This document shows, one piece after another, positions 49,477 to 62,200 of a stretch of 64,000 nt of DNA. Below the pieces are notes generated by a model, which worked only from the letters and a program-made list of their open reading frames with translations, was not told the DNA's origin and did no database searches. The translations under genes were made by a program, and so were the position numbers. Origin of the DNA: Henricia sp. BOLD:AAB3569 (lineage: Eukaryota > Echinodermata > Asteroidea > Spinulosida > Echinasteridae); the NCBI GenBank assembly GCA_037783545.1, contig JBBELK010000096.1, forward strand, positions 3,348,001-3,412,000. Reading direction: 5' to 3'. Numbering within the stretch: the stretch's first letter is position 1; every line of letters begins with the position of its first letter.

Positions 49477-49980
49477 ATGCAAAATTTGAAGTTGGTCGGG
49501 AAATTTCTTGACTTCCAAATTTGCCGACGTTTGGACCACACTTTGACCAAATTCCCGTCCCAAACAAGACTGAGCATGCGCACGAGTGATCAGGAGTACA
49601 CGGACAGCCACGGTCTGCAGAGCAGGCAGGAAGCCCAGTTTTCCCTAAACTCTGAAATGTCTCGGCCATTTCCCGGCGAAAGTCTGTCATTTTTTCAGGA
49701 CAAGTGCGGAATATAGACTGTTTAGAGCATGCAAAATTTGAAGTACGTCGGAAAATTTCTTGACTTCCAAATTGTCCGACGTTTGGACCACACTTTGACC
49801 AAATTCCCGTCCCAAACAAGACTGAGCATGCGCACGAGTGATCAGGAGTACACGGACAGCCACGGTCTGCAGAGCAGGCAGGAAGCCCAGTTTTCCCTAA
49901 AATCTGAAATTTCTCGGCCATTTCCCGGCGAAAGTCTGTCAATTTTTCAGGACAAGTGCGGAATATAGACTGTTTGGAGC

Positions 49981-52548
49981 ATGCAAAATTTGAAGTTCGT
50001 CGGAAAATTTCTTGACTTCAAAATTTGCCGACGTTTGGACCACACTTTGACCAAATTCCCGTCCCAAACAAGACTGAGCCTGCGCACGAGTGATCAGGAG
50101 TACACGGACAGCCACGGTCTGCAGAGCAGGCAGGAAGCCCAGTTTTCCCTAAACTCTGAAATTTCTCGGCCATTTCCCGGCGAAAGTCTGTCAATTTTTC
50201 AGGACAAGTGCGGAATATAGACTGTTTGGAGCATGCAAAATTTGAAGTTCGTCGGAAAATTTCTTGACTTCAAAATTTGCCGACGTTTGGACCACACTTT
50301 GACCAAATTCCCGTCCCAAACAAGACTGAGCATGCGCACGAGTGATCAGGAGTACACTGACAGCCACGGTCTGCAGAGCAGGCAGGAAGCCCGGGCCCAG
50401 TTTTCCCTAAACTCTGAAATTTCTCGGCCATTTCCCGGCGAAAGTCTGTCAATTTTTCAGGACAAGTGTGGAATATAGACTGTTTGGAGCATGCAAAATT
50501 TGAAGTTCGTCGGAAAATTTCTTGACTTCAAAATTTGCCGACGTTTGGACCACACTTTGACCAAATTCCCGTCCCAAACAAGACTGAGCATGCGCACGAG
50601 TGATCAGGAGTACACTGACAGCCACGGTCTGCAGAGCAGGCAGGAAGCCCGAGCCCAGTTTTCCATAAACTCTGAAATTTCTCGACCATTTCCCGGCGAA
50701 AGTCTGTCAATTTTTCAGGACAAGTGCGGAATATAGACTGTTTGGAGCATGCAAAATTTGAAGTACGTCGGAAAATTTCTTGACTTCAAAATTTGCCGAC
50801 GTTTGGACCACACTTTGACCAAATTCCCGTCCCAAACAAGACTGAGCATGCGCACGAGTGATCAGGAATACACGGACAGCCACGGTCTGCAGAGCAGGCA
50901 GGAAGCCCGAGCCCAGTTTTCCCTAAACTCTGAAATTTCTCGGCCATTTCCCGGCGAAAGTCTGTCAATTTTTCAGGACAAGTGCGGAATATAGACTGTT
51001 TGGAGCATGCAAAATTTGAAGTTCGTCGAAAAATTTCTTGACTTCAAAATTTGCCGACGTTTGGACCACACTTTGACCAAATTCCCGTCACAAACAAGAC
51101 TGAGCATGCGCACGAGTGATCAGGAATACACGGACAGCCACGGTCTGCAGAGCAGGCAGGAAGCCCGAGCCCAGTTTTCCCTAAACTCTGAAATTTATCG
51201 GCCATTTCCCGGCGAAAGTCTGTCAATTTTTCAGGACAAGTGCGGAATATAGACTGTTTGGAGCATGCAAAATTTGAAGTTCGTCGGAAAATTTCTTGAC
51301 TTCAAAATTTGCCGACGTTTGGACCACACTTTGACCAAATTCCCGTCCCAAACAAGACTGAGCCTGCGCACGAGTGATCAGGAGTACACGGACAGCCACG
51401 GTCTGCAGAGCAGGCAGGAAGCCCAGTTTTCCCTAAACTCTGAAATTTCTCGGCCATTTCCCGGCGAAAGTCTGTCAATTTTTCAGGACAAGTGCGGAAT
51501 ATAGACTGTTTGTAGCATGCAAAATTTGAAGTTCGTCGGAAAATTTCTTGACTTCAAAATTTGCCGACGTTTGGACCACACTTTGACCAAATTCCCGTCC
51601 CAAACAAGACTGAGCATGCGCACGAGTGATCAGGAGTACACTGACAGCCACGGTCTGCAGAGCAGGCAGGAAGCCCGGGCCCAGTTTTCCCTAAACTCTG
51701 AAATTTCTCGGCCATTTCCCGGCGAAAGTCTGTCAATTTTTCAGGACAAGTGTGGAATATAGACTGTTTGGAGCATGCAAAATTTGAAGTTCGTCGGAAA
51801 ATTTCTTGACTTCAAAATTTGCCGACGTTTGGACCACACTTTGACCAAATTCCCGTCCCAAACAAGACTGAGCATGCGCACGAGTGATCAGGAGTACACT
51901 GACAGCCACGGTCTGCAGAGCAGGCAGGAAGCCCGAGCCCAGTTTTCCCTAAACTCTGAAATTTCTCGACCATTTCCCGGCGAAAGTCTGTCAATTTTTC
52001 AGGACAAGTGCGGAATATAGACTGTTTGGAGCATGCAAAATTTGAAGTACGTCGGAAAATTTCTTGACTTCAAAATTTGCCGACGTTTGGACCACACTTT
52101 GACCAAATTCCCGTCCCAAACAAGACTGAGCATGCGCACGAGTGATCAGGAATACACGGACAGCCACGGTCTGCAGAGCAGGCAGGAAGCCCGAGCCCAG
52201 TTTTCCCTAAACTCTGAAATTTCTCGGCCATTTCCCGGCGAAAGTCTGTCAATTTTTCAGGACAAGTGCGGAATATAGACTGTTTGGAGCATGCAAAATT
52301 TGAAGTTCGTCGAAAAATTTCTTGACTTCAAAATTTGCCGACGTTTGGACCACACTTTGACCAAATTCCCGTCACAAACAAGACTGAGCATGCGCACGAG
52401 TGATCAGGAATACACGGACAGCCACGGTCTGCAGAGCAGGCAGGAAGCCCGAGCCCAGTTTTCCCTAAACTCTGAAATTTATCGGCCATTTCCCGGCGAA
52501 AGTCTGTCAATTTTTCAGGACAAGTGCGGAATATAGACTGTTTGGAGC
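49981..52548 (+). repeat. 1,284-bp pentamer higher-order repeat, two copies
   Basis: Copies lie at 49981-51264 and 51265-52548, each 252+4x258 bp. The unit order is gcctgcgc; actgacagc with cgggcc; actgacagc with ctcgaccat; tacgtcgg with gaatacac; then cgtcgaaaa with gtcacaaac and tttatcgg. A third truncated copy begins at 53569 and covers the first two types. Few differences are visible, for example ccataaac in the first copy only (50491 unit). Confidence 0.88.
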
Positions 52549-55500
52549 ATGCAAAATTTGAAGTTCGTCGGAAAATTTCTTGACTTCAAAATTTGCCGAC
52601 GTTTGGACCACACTTTGACCAAATTTCCGTCCCAAACAAGACTGAGCATGCGCACGAGTGATCAGGAGTACACGGACAGCCACGGTCTGCAGAGCAGGCA
52701 GGAAGCCCAGTTTTCCCTAAACTCTGAAATTTCTCGGCCATTTCCCGGCGAAAGTCTGTCAATTTTTTAGGACAAGTGCGGAATATAGACTGTTTGGAGC
52801 ATGCAAAATTTGAAGTACGTCGGAAAATTTCTTGACTTCCAAATTTTCCGACGTTTGGACCACACTTTGACCAAATTCCCGTCCCAAACAAGACTGAGCA
52901 TGCGCACGAGTGATCAGGAATACACGGACAGCCACGGTCTGCAGAGCAGGCAGGAAGCCCGAGCCCAGTTTTCCCTAAACTCTGAAATTTCTCGGCCATT
53001 TCCCGGCGAAAGTCTGTCAATTTTTCAGGACAAGTGCGGAATATAGACTGTTTGGAGCATGCAAATTTTGAAGTTCGACTGAAAATATCTTGACTTCCAA
53101 ATTTGCCGATGTTTGGACCACACTTTGACCAAATTCCCGTCCAAAACAAGACTGAGCATGCGCACGAGTGATCAGGAATACACGGACAGCCACGGTCTGC
53201 AGAGCAGGCAGGAAGCCCGAGCCCAGTTTTCCCTAAACTCTGAAATTTCTCGGCCATTTCCCGGCGAAAGTCTGTCAATTTTTCAGGACAAGTGCGGAAT
53301 ATAGACTGTTTGGAGCATGCCCAATTAGAAGTTCGTCGGAAAATTTCTTGACTTCAAAATTTGCCGACGTTTGGACCACACTTTGACCAAATTCCCGTCA
53401 CAAACAAGACTGAGCATGCGCACGAGTGATCAGGAGTACACGGACAGCCACGGTCTGCAGAGCAGGCAGGAAGCCCAGTTTTCCCTAAACTCTGAAATTT
53501 CTCGGCCATTTCCCGGCGAAAGTCTGTCAATTTTTCAGGACAAGTGCGGAATATAGACTGTTTGGAGCATGCAAAATTTGAAGTTCGTCGGAAAATTTCT
53601 TGACTTCAAAATTTGCCGACGTTTGGACCACACTTTGACCAAATTCCCGTCCCAAACAAGACTGAGCCTGCGCACGAGTGATCAGGAGTACACGGACAGC
53701 CACGGTCTGCAGAGCAGGCAGGAAGCCCAGTTTTCCCTAAACTCTGAAATTTCTCGGCCATTTCCCGGCGAAAGTCTGTCAATTTTTCAGGACAAGTGCG
53801 GAATATAGACTGTTTGGAGCATGCAAAATTTGAAGTTCGTCGGAAAATTTCTTGACTTCAAAATTTGCCGACGTTTGGACCACACTTTGACCAAATTCCC
53901 GTCCCAAACAAGACTGAGCATGCGCACGAGTGATCAGGAGTACACTGACAGCCACGGTCTGCAGAGCAGGCAGGAAGCCCGGGCCCAGTTTTCCCTAAAC
54001 TCTGAAATTTCTCGGCCATTTCCCGGCGAAAGTCTGTCAATTTTTCAGGACAAGTGTGGAATATAGACTGTTTGGAGCATGCAAAATTTGAAGTTCGTCG
54101 GAAAATTTCTTGACTTCAAAATTTGCCGACGTTTGGACCACACTTTGACCAAATTCCCGTCCCAAACAAGACTGAGCATGCGCACGAGTGATCAGGAGTA
54201 CACGGACAGCCACGGTCTGCAGAGCAGGCAGGAAGCCCAGTTTTCTCTAAACTCTGAAATTTCTCGGCCATTTCCCGGCGAAAGTCTGTCAATTTTTCAG
54301 GACAAGTGCGGAATATAGACTGTTTGGAGCATGCAAAATTTGAAGTACGTCGGAAAATTTCTTGACTTCAAAATTTGCCGACGTTTGGACCACACTTTGA
54401 CCAAATTCCCGTCCCAAACAAGACTGAGCATGCGCACGAGTGATCAGGAATACACGGACAGCCACGGTCTGCAGAGCAGGCAGGAAGCCCGAGCCCAGTT
54501 TTCCCTAAACTCTGAAATTTCTCGACCATTTCATGGCGAAAGTCTGTCAATTTTTCAGGACAAGTGCGGAATATAGACTGTTTGGAGCATGCAAAATTTG
54601 AAGTTGGTCGGAAAATTTCTTGACTTCCAAATTTGCCGACGTTTGGACCACACTTTGACCAAATTCCCGTCCCAAACAAGACTGAGCATGCGCACGAGTG
54701 ATCAGGAGTACACGGACAGCCACGGTCTGCAGAGCAGGCAGGAAGCCCAGTTTTCTCTAAACTCTGAAATTTCTCGGCCATTTCCCGGCGAAAGTCTGTC
54801 AATTTTTCAGGACAAGTGCGGAATATAGACTGTTTGGAGCATGCAAAATTTGAAGTACGTCGGAAAATTTCTTGACTTCAAAATTTGCCGACGTTTGGAC
54901 CACACTTTGACCAAATTCCCGTCCCAAACAAGACTGAGCATGCGCACGAGTGATCAGGAATACACGGACAGCCACGGTCTGCAGAGCAGGCAGGAAGCCC
55001 GAGCCCAGTTTTCCCTAAACTCTGAAATTTCTCGGCCATTTCCCGGCGAAAGTCTGTCAATTTTTCAGGACAAGTGCGGAATATAGACTGTTTGGAGCAT
55101 GCAAAATTTGAAGTTCGTCGAAAAATTTCTTGACTTCAAAATTTGCCGACGTTTGGACCACACTTTGACCAAATTTCCGTCCCAAACAAGACTGAGCATG
55201 CGCACGAGTGATCAGGAGTACACGGACAGCCACGGTCTGCAGAGCAGGCAGGAAGCCCAGTTTTCCCTAAACTCTGAAATTTCTCGGCCATTTCCCGGCG
55301 AAAGTCTGTCAATTTTTTAGGACAAGTGCGGAATATAGACTGTTTGGAGCATGCAAAATTTGAAGTACGTCGGAAAATTTCTTGACTTCCAAATTTTCCG
55401 ACGTTTGGACCACACTTTGACCAAATTCCCGTCCCAAACAAGACTGAGCATGCGCACGAGTGATCAGGAATACACGGACAGCCACGGTCTGCAGAGCAGG

Positions 55501-57667
55501 CAGGAAGCCCGAGCCCAGTTTTCCCTAAACTCTGAAATTTCTCGGCCATTTCCCGGCGAAAGTCTGTCAATTTTTCAGGACAAGTGCGGAATATAGACTG
55601 TTTGGAGCATGCAAATTTTGAAGTTCGACTGAAAATATCTTGACTTCCAAATTTGCCGATGTTTGGACCACACTTTGACCAAATTCCCGTCCAAAACAAG
55701 ACTGAGCATGCGCACGAGTGATCAGGAATACACGGACAGCCACGGTCTGCAGAGCAGGCAGGAAGCCCGAGCCCAGTTTTCCCTAAACTCTGAAATTTCT
55801 CGGCCATTTCCCGGCGAAAGTCTGTCAATTTTTCAGGACAAGTGCGGAATATAGACTGTTTGGAGCATGCCCAATTAGAAGTTCGTCGGAAAATTTCTTG
55901 ACTTCAAAATTTGCCGACGTTTGGACCACACTTTGACCAAATTTCCGTCCCAAACAAGACTGAGCATGCGCACGAGTGATCAGGAGTACACGGACAGCCA
56001 CGGTCTGCAGAGCAGGCAGGAAGCCCAGTTTTACCTAAACTCTGAAATTTCTCGGCCATTTCCCGGCGAAAGTCTGTCAATTTTTTAGGACCAGTGCGGA
56101 ATATAGACTGTTTGGAGCATGCAAAATTTGAAGTACGTCGGAAAATTTCCTGACTTCCAAATTTTCCGACGTTTGGACCACACTTTGGACCAAATTCCCG
56201 TCCCAAACAAGACTGAGCATGCGCACGAGTGATCAGGAATACACGGACAGCCACGGTCTGCAGAGCAGGCAGGAAGCCCGAGCCCAGTTTTCCCTAAACT
56301 CTGAAATTTCTCGGCCATTTCCCAGCGAAAGTCTGTCAATTTTTCAGGACAAGTGCGGAATATAGACTGTTTGGAGCATGCAAATTTTGAAGTTCGACTG
56401 AAAATATCTTGACTTCCAAATTTGCCGATGTTTGGACCACACTTTGACCAAATTCCCGTCCAAAACAAGACTGAGCATGCGCACGAGTGATCAGGAGTAC
56501 ACGGACAGCCACGGTCTGCAGAGCAGGCAGGAAGCCCGAGCCCAGTTTTCCCCAAACTCTGAAATTTCTCGGCCATTTCTCGGCGAAAGTCTGTCAATTT
56601 TTCAGGACAAGTGCGGAATATAGACTGTTTGGAGCATTCAAATTTTGAAGTTCGTCTGAAAATATCTTGACTTCCAAATTTGCCGATGTTTGGACCACAC
56701 TTTGACCAAATTCCCGTCCAAAACAAGACTGAGCATGCGCACGAGTGATCAGGAGTACACGGACAGCCACGGTCTGCAGAGCAGGCAGGAAGCCCGAGCC
56801 CAGTTTTCCCTAAACTCTGAAATTTCTCGGCCATTTCCCAGCGAAAGTCTGTCAATTTTTCAGGACAAGTGCGGAATATAGACTGTTTGGAGCATGCACA
56901 ATTTGAAGTACGTCGGAAAATTTCTTGACTTCCAAATTTGCCGACGTTTGGACCACACTTTGACCAAATTCCCGTCCCAAACAAGACTGAGCATGCGCAC
57001 GAGTGATCAGGAATACACGGAAAGCCACGGTCTGCAGAGCAGGCAGGAAGCCCGAGCCCAGTTTTCCCTAAACTCTGAAATTTCTCGGCCATTTCCCGGC
57101 GAAAGTCTGTCAATTTTTCAGGACAAGTGCGGAATATAGACTGTTTGGAGCATGCAAATTTTGAAGTTCGTCTGAAAATATCTTGACTTCCAAATTTGCC
57201 GATGTTTGGACCACACTTTGACCAAATTCCCGTCCAAAACAAGACTGAGCATGCGCACGAGTGATCAGGAGTACACGGACAGCCACGGTCTGCAGAGCAG
57301 GCAGGAAGCCCGAGCCCAGTTTTCCCCAAACTCTGAAATTTCTCGGCCATTTCTCGGCGAAAGTCTGTCAATTTTTCAGGACAAGTGCGGAATATAGACT
57401 GTTTGTAGCATGCAAATTTTGAAGTTCGTCTGAAAATATCTTGACTTCCAAATTTGCCGATGTTTGGACCACACTTTGACCAAATTCCCGTCCAAAACAA
57501 GACTGAGCATGCGCACGAGTGATCAGGAGTACACGGACAGCCACGGTCTGCAGAGCAGGCAGGAAGCCCGAGCCCAGTTTTCCCTAAACTCTGAAATTTC
57601 TCGGCCATTTCCCAGCGAAAGTCTGTCAATTTTTCAGGACAAGTGCGGAATATAGACTGTTTGGAGC
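52549..57667 (+). repeat. 2,550-bp ten-unit periodicity with the three-unit cassette
   Basis: Units at 52549, 52801, 53059 and 53317 recur at 55099, 55351, 55609 and 55867. All share the cassette markers, and the fourth unit has the distinctive start gcccaattagaag. That start recurs again at 58437, 2,570 bp further on. The cassette is restarted inside the 55867 hybrid unit. The first A-B-C trimer (from 56378) falls in the right part of this interval. Confidence 0.8.
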
Positions 57668-57707
57668 ATGCACAATTTGAAGTACGTCGGAAAATTTCTT
57701 GACTTCC
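56378..57707 (+). repeat. 774-bp trimer higher-order repeat (A-B-C), first block
   Basis: Type A has gccgatg, gtccaaaac, ttttccccaaac and tttctcggcg. Type B has gccgatg, gtccaaaac and cccagcg. Type C has gcacaatttg, tacgtcgg, gaatacac and ggaaagcc. One full trimer lies at 56378-57151. A second starts at 57152, and its C unit switches at 57,708 to a zone E unit. The first A unit still begins cgactg, the start of the three-unit cassette's third type, which suggests that A derives from it. Confidence 0.85.
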
Positions 57708-59205
57708 GAAATTTGCCGACGTTTGGACCACACTTTGACCAAATTTCCGTCCCAAACAAGACTGAGCATGCGCACGAGTGATCAGGAGTACACGGACAGC
57801 CACGGTCTGCAGAGCAGGCAGGAAGCCCAGTTTTCCCTAAACTCTGAAATTTCTCGGCCATTTCCCGGCGAAAGTCTGTCAATTTTTTAGGACAAGTGCG
57901 GAATATAGACTGTTTGGAGCATGCAAAATTTGAAGTACGTCGGAAAATTTCTTGACTTCCAAATTTTCCGACGTTTGGACCACACTTTGACCAAATTCCC
58001 GTCCCAAACAAGACTGAGCATGCGCACGAGTGATCAGGAATACACGGACAGCCACGGTCTGCAGAGCAGGCAGGAAGCCCGAGCCCAGTTTTCCCTAAAC
58101 TCTGAAATTTCTCGGCCATTTCCCGGCGAAAGTCTGTCAATTTTTCAGGACAAGTGCGGAATATAGACTGTTTGGAGCATGCAAATTTTGAAGTTCGACT
58201 GAAAATATCTTGACTTCCAAATTTGCCGATGTTTGGACCACACTTTGACCAAATTCCCGTCCAAAACAAGACTGAGCATGCGCACGAGTGATCAGGAATA
58301 CACGGACAGCCACGGTCTGCAGAGCAGGCAGGAAGCCCGAGCCCAGTTTTCCCTAAACTCTGAAATTTCTCGGCCATTTCCCGGCGAAAGTCTGTCAATT
58401 TTTAAGGACAAGTGCGGAATATAGACTGTTTGGAGCATGCCCAATTAGAAGTTCGTCGGAAAATTTCTTGACTTCAAAATTTGCCGACGTTTGGACCACA
58501 CTTTGACCAAATTCCCGTCACAAACAAGACTGAGCATGCGCACGAGTGATGAGGAATACACGGACAGCCACGGTCTGCAGAGCAGGCAGGAAGCCCGAGC
58601 CCAGTTTTCCCTAAACTCTGAAATTTATCGGCCATTTCCCGGCGAAAGTCTGTCAATTTTTCAGGACAAGTGCGGAATATAGACTGTTTGGAGCATGCAA
58701 AATTTGAAGTTCGTCGGAAAATTTCTTGACTTCAAAATTTGCCGACGTTTGGACCACACTTTGACCAAATTTCCGTCCCAAACAAGACTGAGCATGCGCA
58801 CGAGTGATCAGGAGTACACGGACAGCCACGGTCTGCAGAGCAGGCAGGAAGCCCAGTTTTCCCTAAACTCTGAAATTTCTCGGCCATTTCCCGGCGAAAG
58901 TCTGTCAATTTTTTAGGACAAGTGCGGAATATAGACTGTTTGGAGCATGCAAAATTTGAAGTACGTCGGAAAATTTCTTGACTTCCAAATTTTCCGACGT
59001 TTGGACCACACTTTGGACCAAATTCCCGTCCCAAACAAGACTGAGCATGCGCACGAGTGATCAGGAATACACGGACAGCCACGGTCTGCAGAGCAGGCAG
59101 GAAGCCCGAGCCCAGTTTTCCCTAAACTCTGAAATTTCTCGGCCATTTCCCGGCGAAAGTCTGTCAATTTTTCAGGACAAGTGCGGAATATAGACTGTTT
59201 GGAGC
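57708..59205 (+). repeat. Zone E block interrupting the trimer array
   Basis: Between two runs of trimers lie units at 57921, 58179, 58437, 58695 and 58947, all of cassette or gcccaattag type. They match 55099-56118 at a shift of about 2,570 bp. The left junction shows one extra G at 57708. The 58947 unit carries an extra G (ctttggacc) also seen in the 56119 unit, which ties the two regions together. A large exchange between misaligned arrays explains the layout. Confidence 0.82.
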
Positions 59206-62200
59206 ATGCAAATGTTGAAGTTCGACTGAAAATATCTTGACTTCCAAATTTGCCGATGTTTGGACCACACTTTGACCAAATTCCCGTCCAAAACAAGACT
59301 GAGCATGCGCACGAGTGATCAGGAGTACACGGACAGCCACGGTCTGCAGAGCAGGCAGGAAGCCCGAGCCCAGTTTTCCCCAAACTCTGAAATTTCTCGG
59401 CCATTTCTCGGCGAAAGTCTGTCAATTTTTCAGGACAAGTGCGGAATATAGACTGTTTGGAGCATGCAAATTTTGAAGTTCGTCTGAAAATATATTGACT
59501 TCCAAATTTGCCGATGTTTGGACCACACTTTGACCAAATTCCCGTCCAAAACAAGACTGAGCATGCGCACGAGTGATCAGGAGTACACGGACAGCCACGG
59601 TCTGCAGAGCAGGCAGGAAGCCCGAGCCCAGTTTTCCCTAAACTCTGAAATTTCTCGGCCATTTCCCAGCGAAAGTCTGTCAATTTTTCAGGACAAGTGC
59701 GGAATATAGACTGTTTGGAGCATGCACAATTTGAAGTACGTCGGAAAATTTCTTGACTTCCAAATTTGCCGACGTTTGGACCACACTTTGACCAAATTCC
59801 CGTCCCAAACAAGACTGAGCATGCGCACGAGTGATCAGGAATACACGGAAAGCCACGGTCTGCAGAGCAGGCAGGAAGCCCGAGCCCAGTTTTCCCTAAA
59901 CTCTGAAATTTCTCGGCCATTTCCCGGCGAAAGTCTGTCAATTTTTCAGGACAAGTGCGGAATATAGACTGTATGGAGCATGCAAATTTTGAAGTTCGTC
60001 TGAAAATATCTTGACTTCCAAATTTGCCGATGTTTGGACCACACTTTGACTAAATTCCCGTCCAAAACAAGACTGAGCATGCGCACGAGTGATCAGGAGT
60101 ACACGGACAGCCACGGTCTGCAGAGCAGGCAGGAAGCCCGAGCCCAGTTTTCCCCAAACTCTGAAATTTCTCGGCCATTTCTCGGCGAAAGTCTGTCAAT
60201 TTTTCAGGACAAGTGCGGAATATAGACTGTTTGGAGCATGCAAATTTTGAAGTTCGTCTGAAAATATCTTGACTTCCAAATTTGCCGATGTTTGGACCAC
60301 ACTTTGACCAAATTCCCGTCCAAAACAAGACTGAGCATGCGCACGAGTGATCAGGAGTACACGGACAGCCACGGTCTGCAGAGCAGGCAGGAAGCCCGAG
60401 CCCAGTTTTCCCTAAACTCTGAAATTTCTCGGCCATTTCCCAGCGAAAGTCTGTCAATTTTTCAGGACAAGTGCGGAATATAGACTGTTTGGAGCATGCA
60501 CAATTTGAAGTACGTCGGAAAATTTCTTGACTTCCAAATTTGCCGACGTTTGGACCACACTTTGACCAAATTCCCGTCCCAAACAAGACTGAGCATGCGC
60601 ACGAGTGATCAGGAATACACGGAAAGCCACGGTCTGCAGAGCAGGCAGGAAGCCCGAGCCCAGTTTTCCCTAAACTCTGAAATTTCTCGGCCATTTCCCG
60701 GCGAAAGTCTGTCAATTTTTCAGGACAAGTGCGGAATATAGACTGTATGGAGCATGCAAATTTTGAAGTTCGTCTGAAAATATCTTGACTTCCAAATTTG
60801 CCGATGTTTGGACCACACTTTGACTAAATTCCCGTCCAAAACAAGACTGAGCATGCGCACGAGTGATCAGGAGTACACGGACAGCCACGGTCTGCAGAGC
60901 AGGCAGGAAGCCCGAGCCCAGTTTTCCCCAAACTCTGAAATTTCTCGGCCATTTCTCGGCGAAAGTCTGTCAATTTTTCAGGACAAGTGCGGAATATAGA
61001 CTGTTTGGAGCATGCAAATTTTGAAGTTCGTCTGAAAATATCTTGACTTCCAAATTTGCCGATGTTTGGACCACACTTTGACCAAATTCCCGTCCAAAAC
61101 AAGACTGAGCATGCGCACGAGTGATCAGGAGTACACGGACAGCCACGGTCTGCAGAGCAGGCAGGAAGCCCGAGCCCAGTTTTCCCTAAACTCTGAAATT
61201 TCTCGGCCATTTCCCAGCGAAAGTCTGTCAATTTTTCAGGACAAGTGCGGAATATAGACTGTTTGGAGCATGCACAATTTGAAGTACGTCGGAAAATTTC
61301 TTGACTTCCAAATTTGCCGACGTTTGGACCACACTTTGACCAAATTCCCGTCCCAAACAAGACTGAGCATGCGCACGAGTGATCAGGAATACACGGAAAG
61401 CCACGGTCTGCAGAGCAGGCAGGAAGCCCGAGCCCAGTTTTCCCTAAACTCTGAAATTTCTCGGCCATTTCCCGGCGAAAGTCTGTCAATTTTTCAGGAC
61501 AAGTGCGGAATATAGACTGTTTGGAGCATGCAAATTTTGGAGTTCGTCTGAAAATATCTTGACTTCCAAATTTGCCGATGTTTGGACCACACTTGACCAA
61601 ATTCCCGTCCAAAACAAGACTGAGCATGCGCACGAGTGATCAGGAGTACACGGACAGCCACGGTCTGCAGAGCAGGCAGGAAGCCCGAGCCCAGTTTTCC
61701 CTAAACTCTGAAATTTCTCGGCCATTTCCCAGCGAAAGTCTGTCAATTTTTCAGGACAAGTGCGGAATATAGACTGTTTGGAGCATGCACAATTTGAAGT
61801 ACGTCGGAAAATTTCTTGACTTCCAAATTTGCCGACGTTTGGACCACACTTTGACCAAATTCCCGTCCCAAACAAGACTGAGCATGCGCACGAGTGATCA
61901 GGAATACACGGAAAGCCACGGTCTGCAGAGCAGGCAGGAAGCCCGAGCCCAGTTTTCCCTAAACTCTGAAATTTCTCGGCCATTTCCCGGCGAAAGTCTG
62001 TCAATTTTTCAGGACAAGTGCGGAATATAGACTGTATGGAGCATGCAAATTTTGAAGTTCGTCTGAAAATATCTTGACTTCCAAATTTGCCGATGTTTGG
62101 ACCACACTTTGACTAAATTCCCGTCCAAAACAAGACTGAGCATGCGCACGAGTGATCAGGAGTACACGGACAGCCACGGTCTGCAGAGCAGGCAGGAAGC

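Noticed and set aside
56085..57803. A 572-codon open frame on the minus strand with an 86-residue cysteine-containing repeat, and similar frames of 200-400 codons across the array
   Set aside because: A unit of 252 or 258 bp is divisible by three, so any stop-free frame stays open over many units. Chance of one such frame per unit over six frames is roughly one in ten. The frames are broken by 223-, 251-, 257-, 259- and 262-bp units, overlap open frames on the other strand, and show no recognisable domain.
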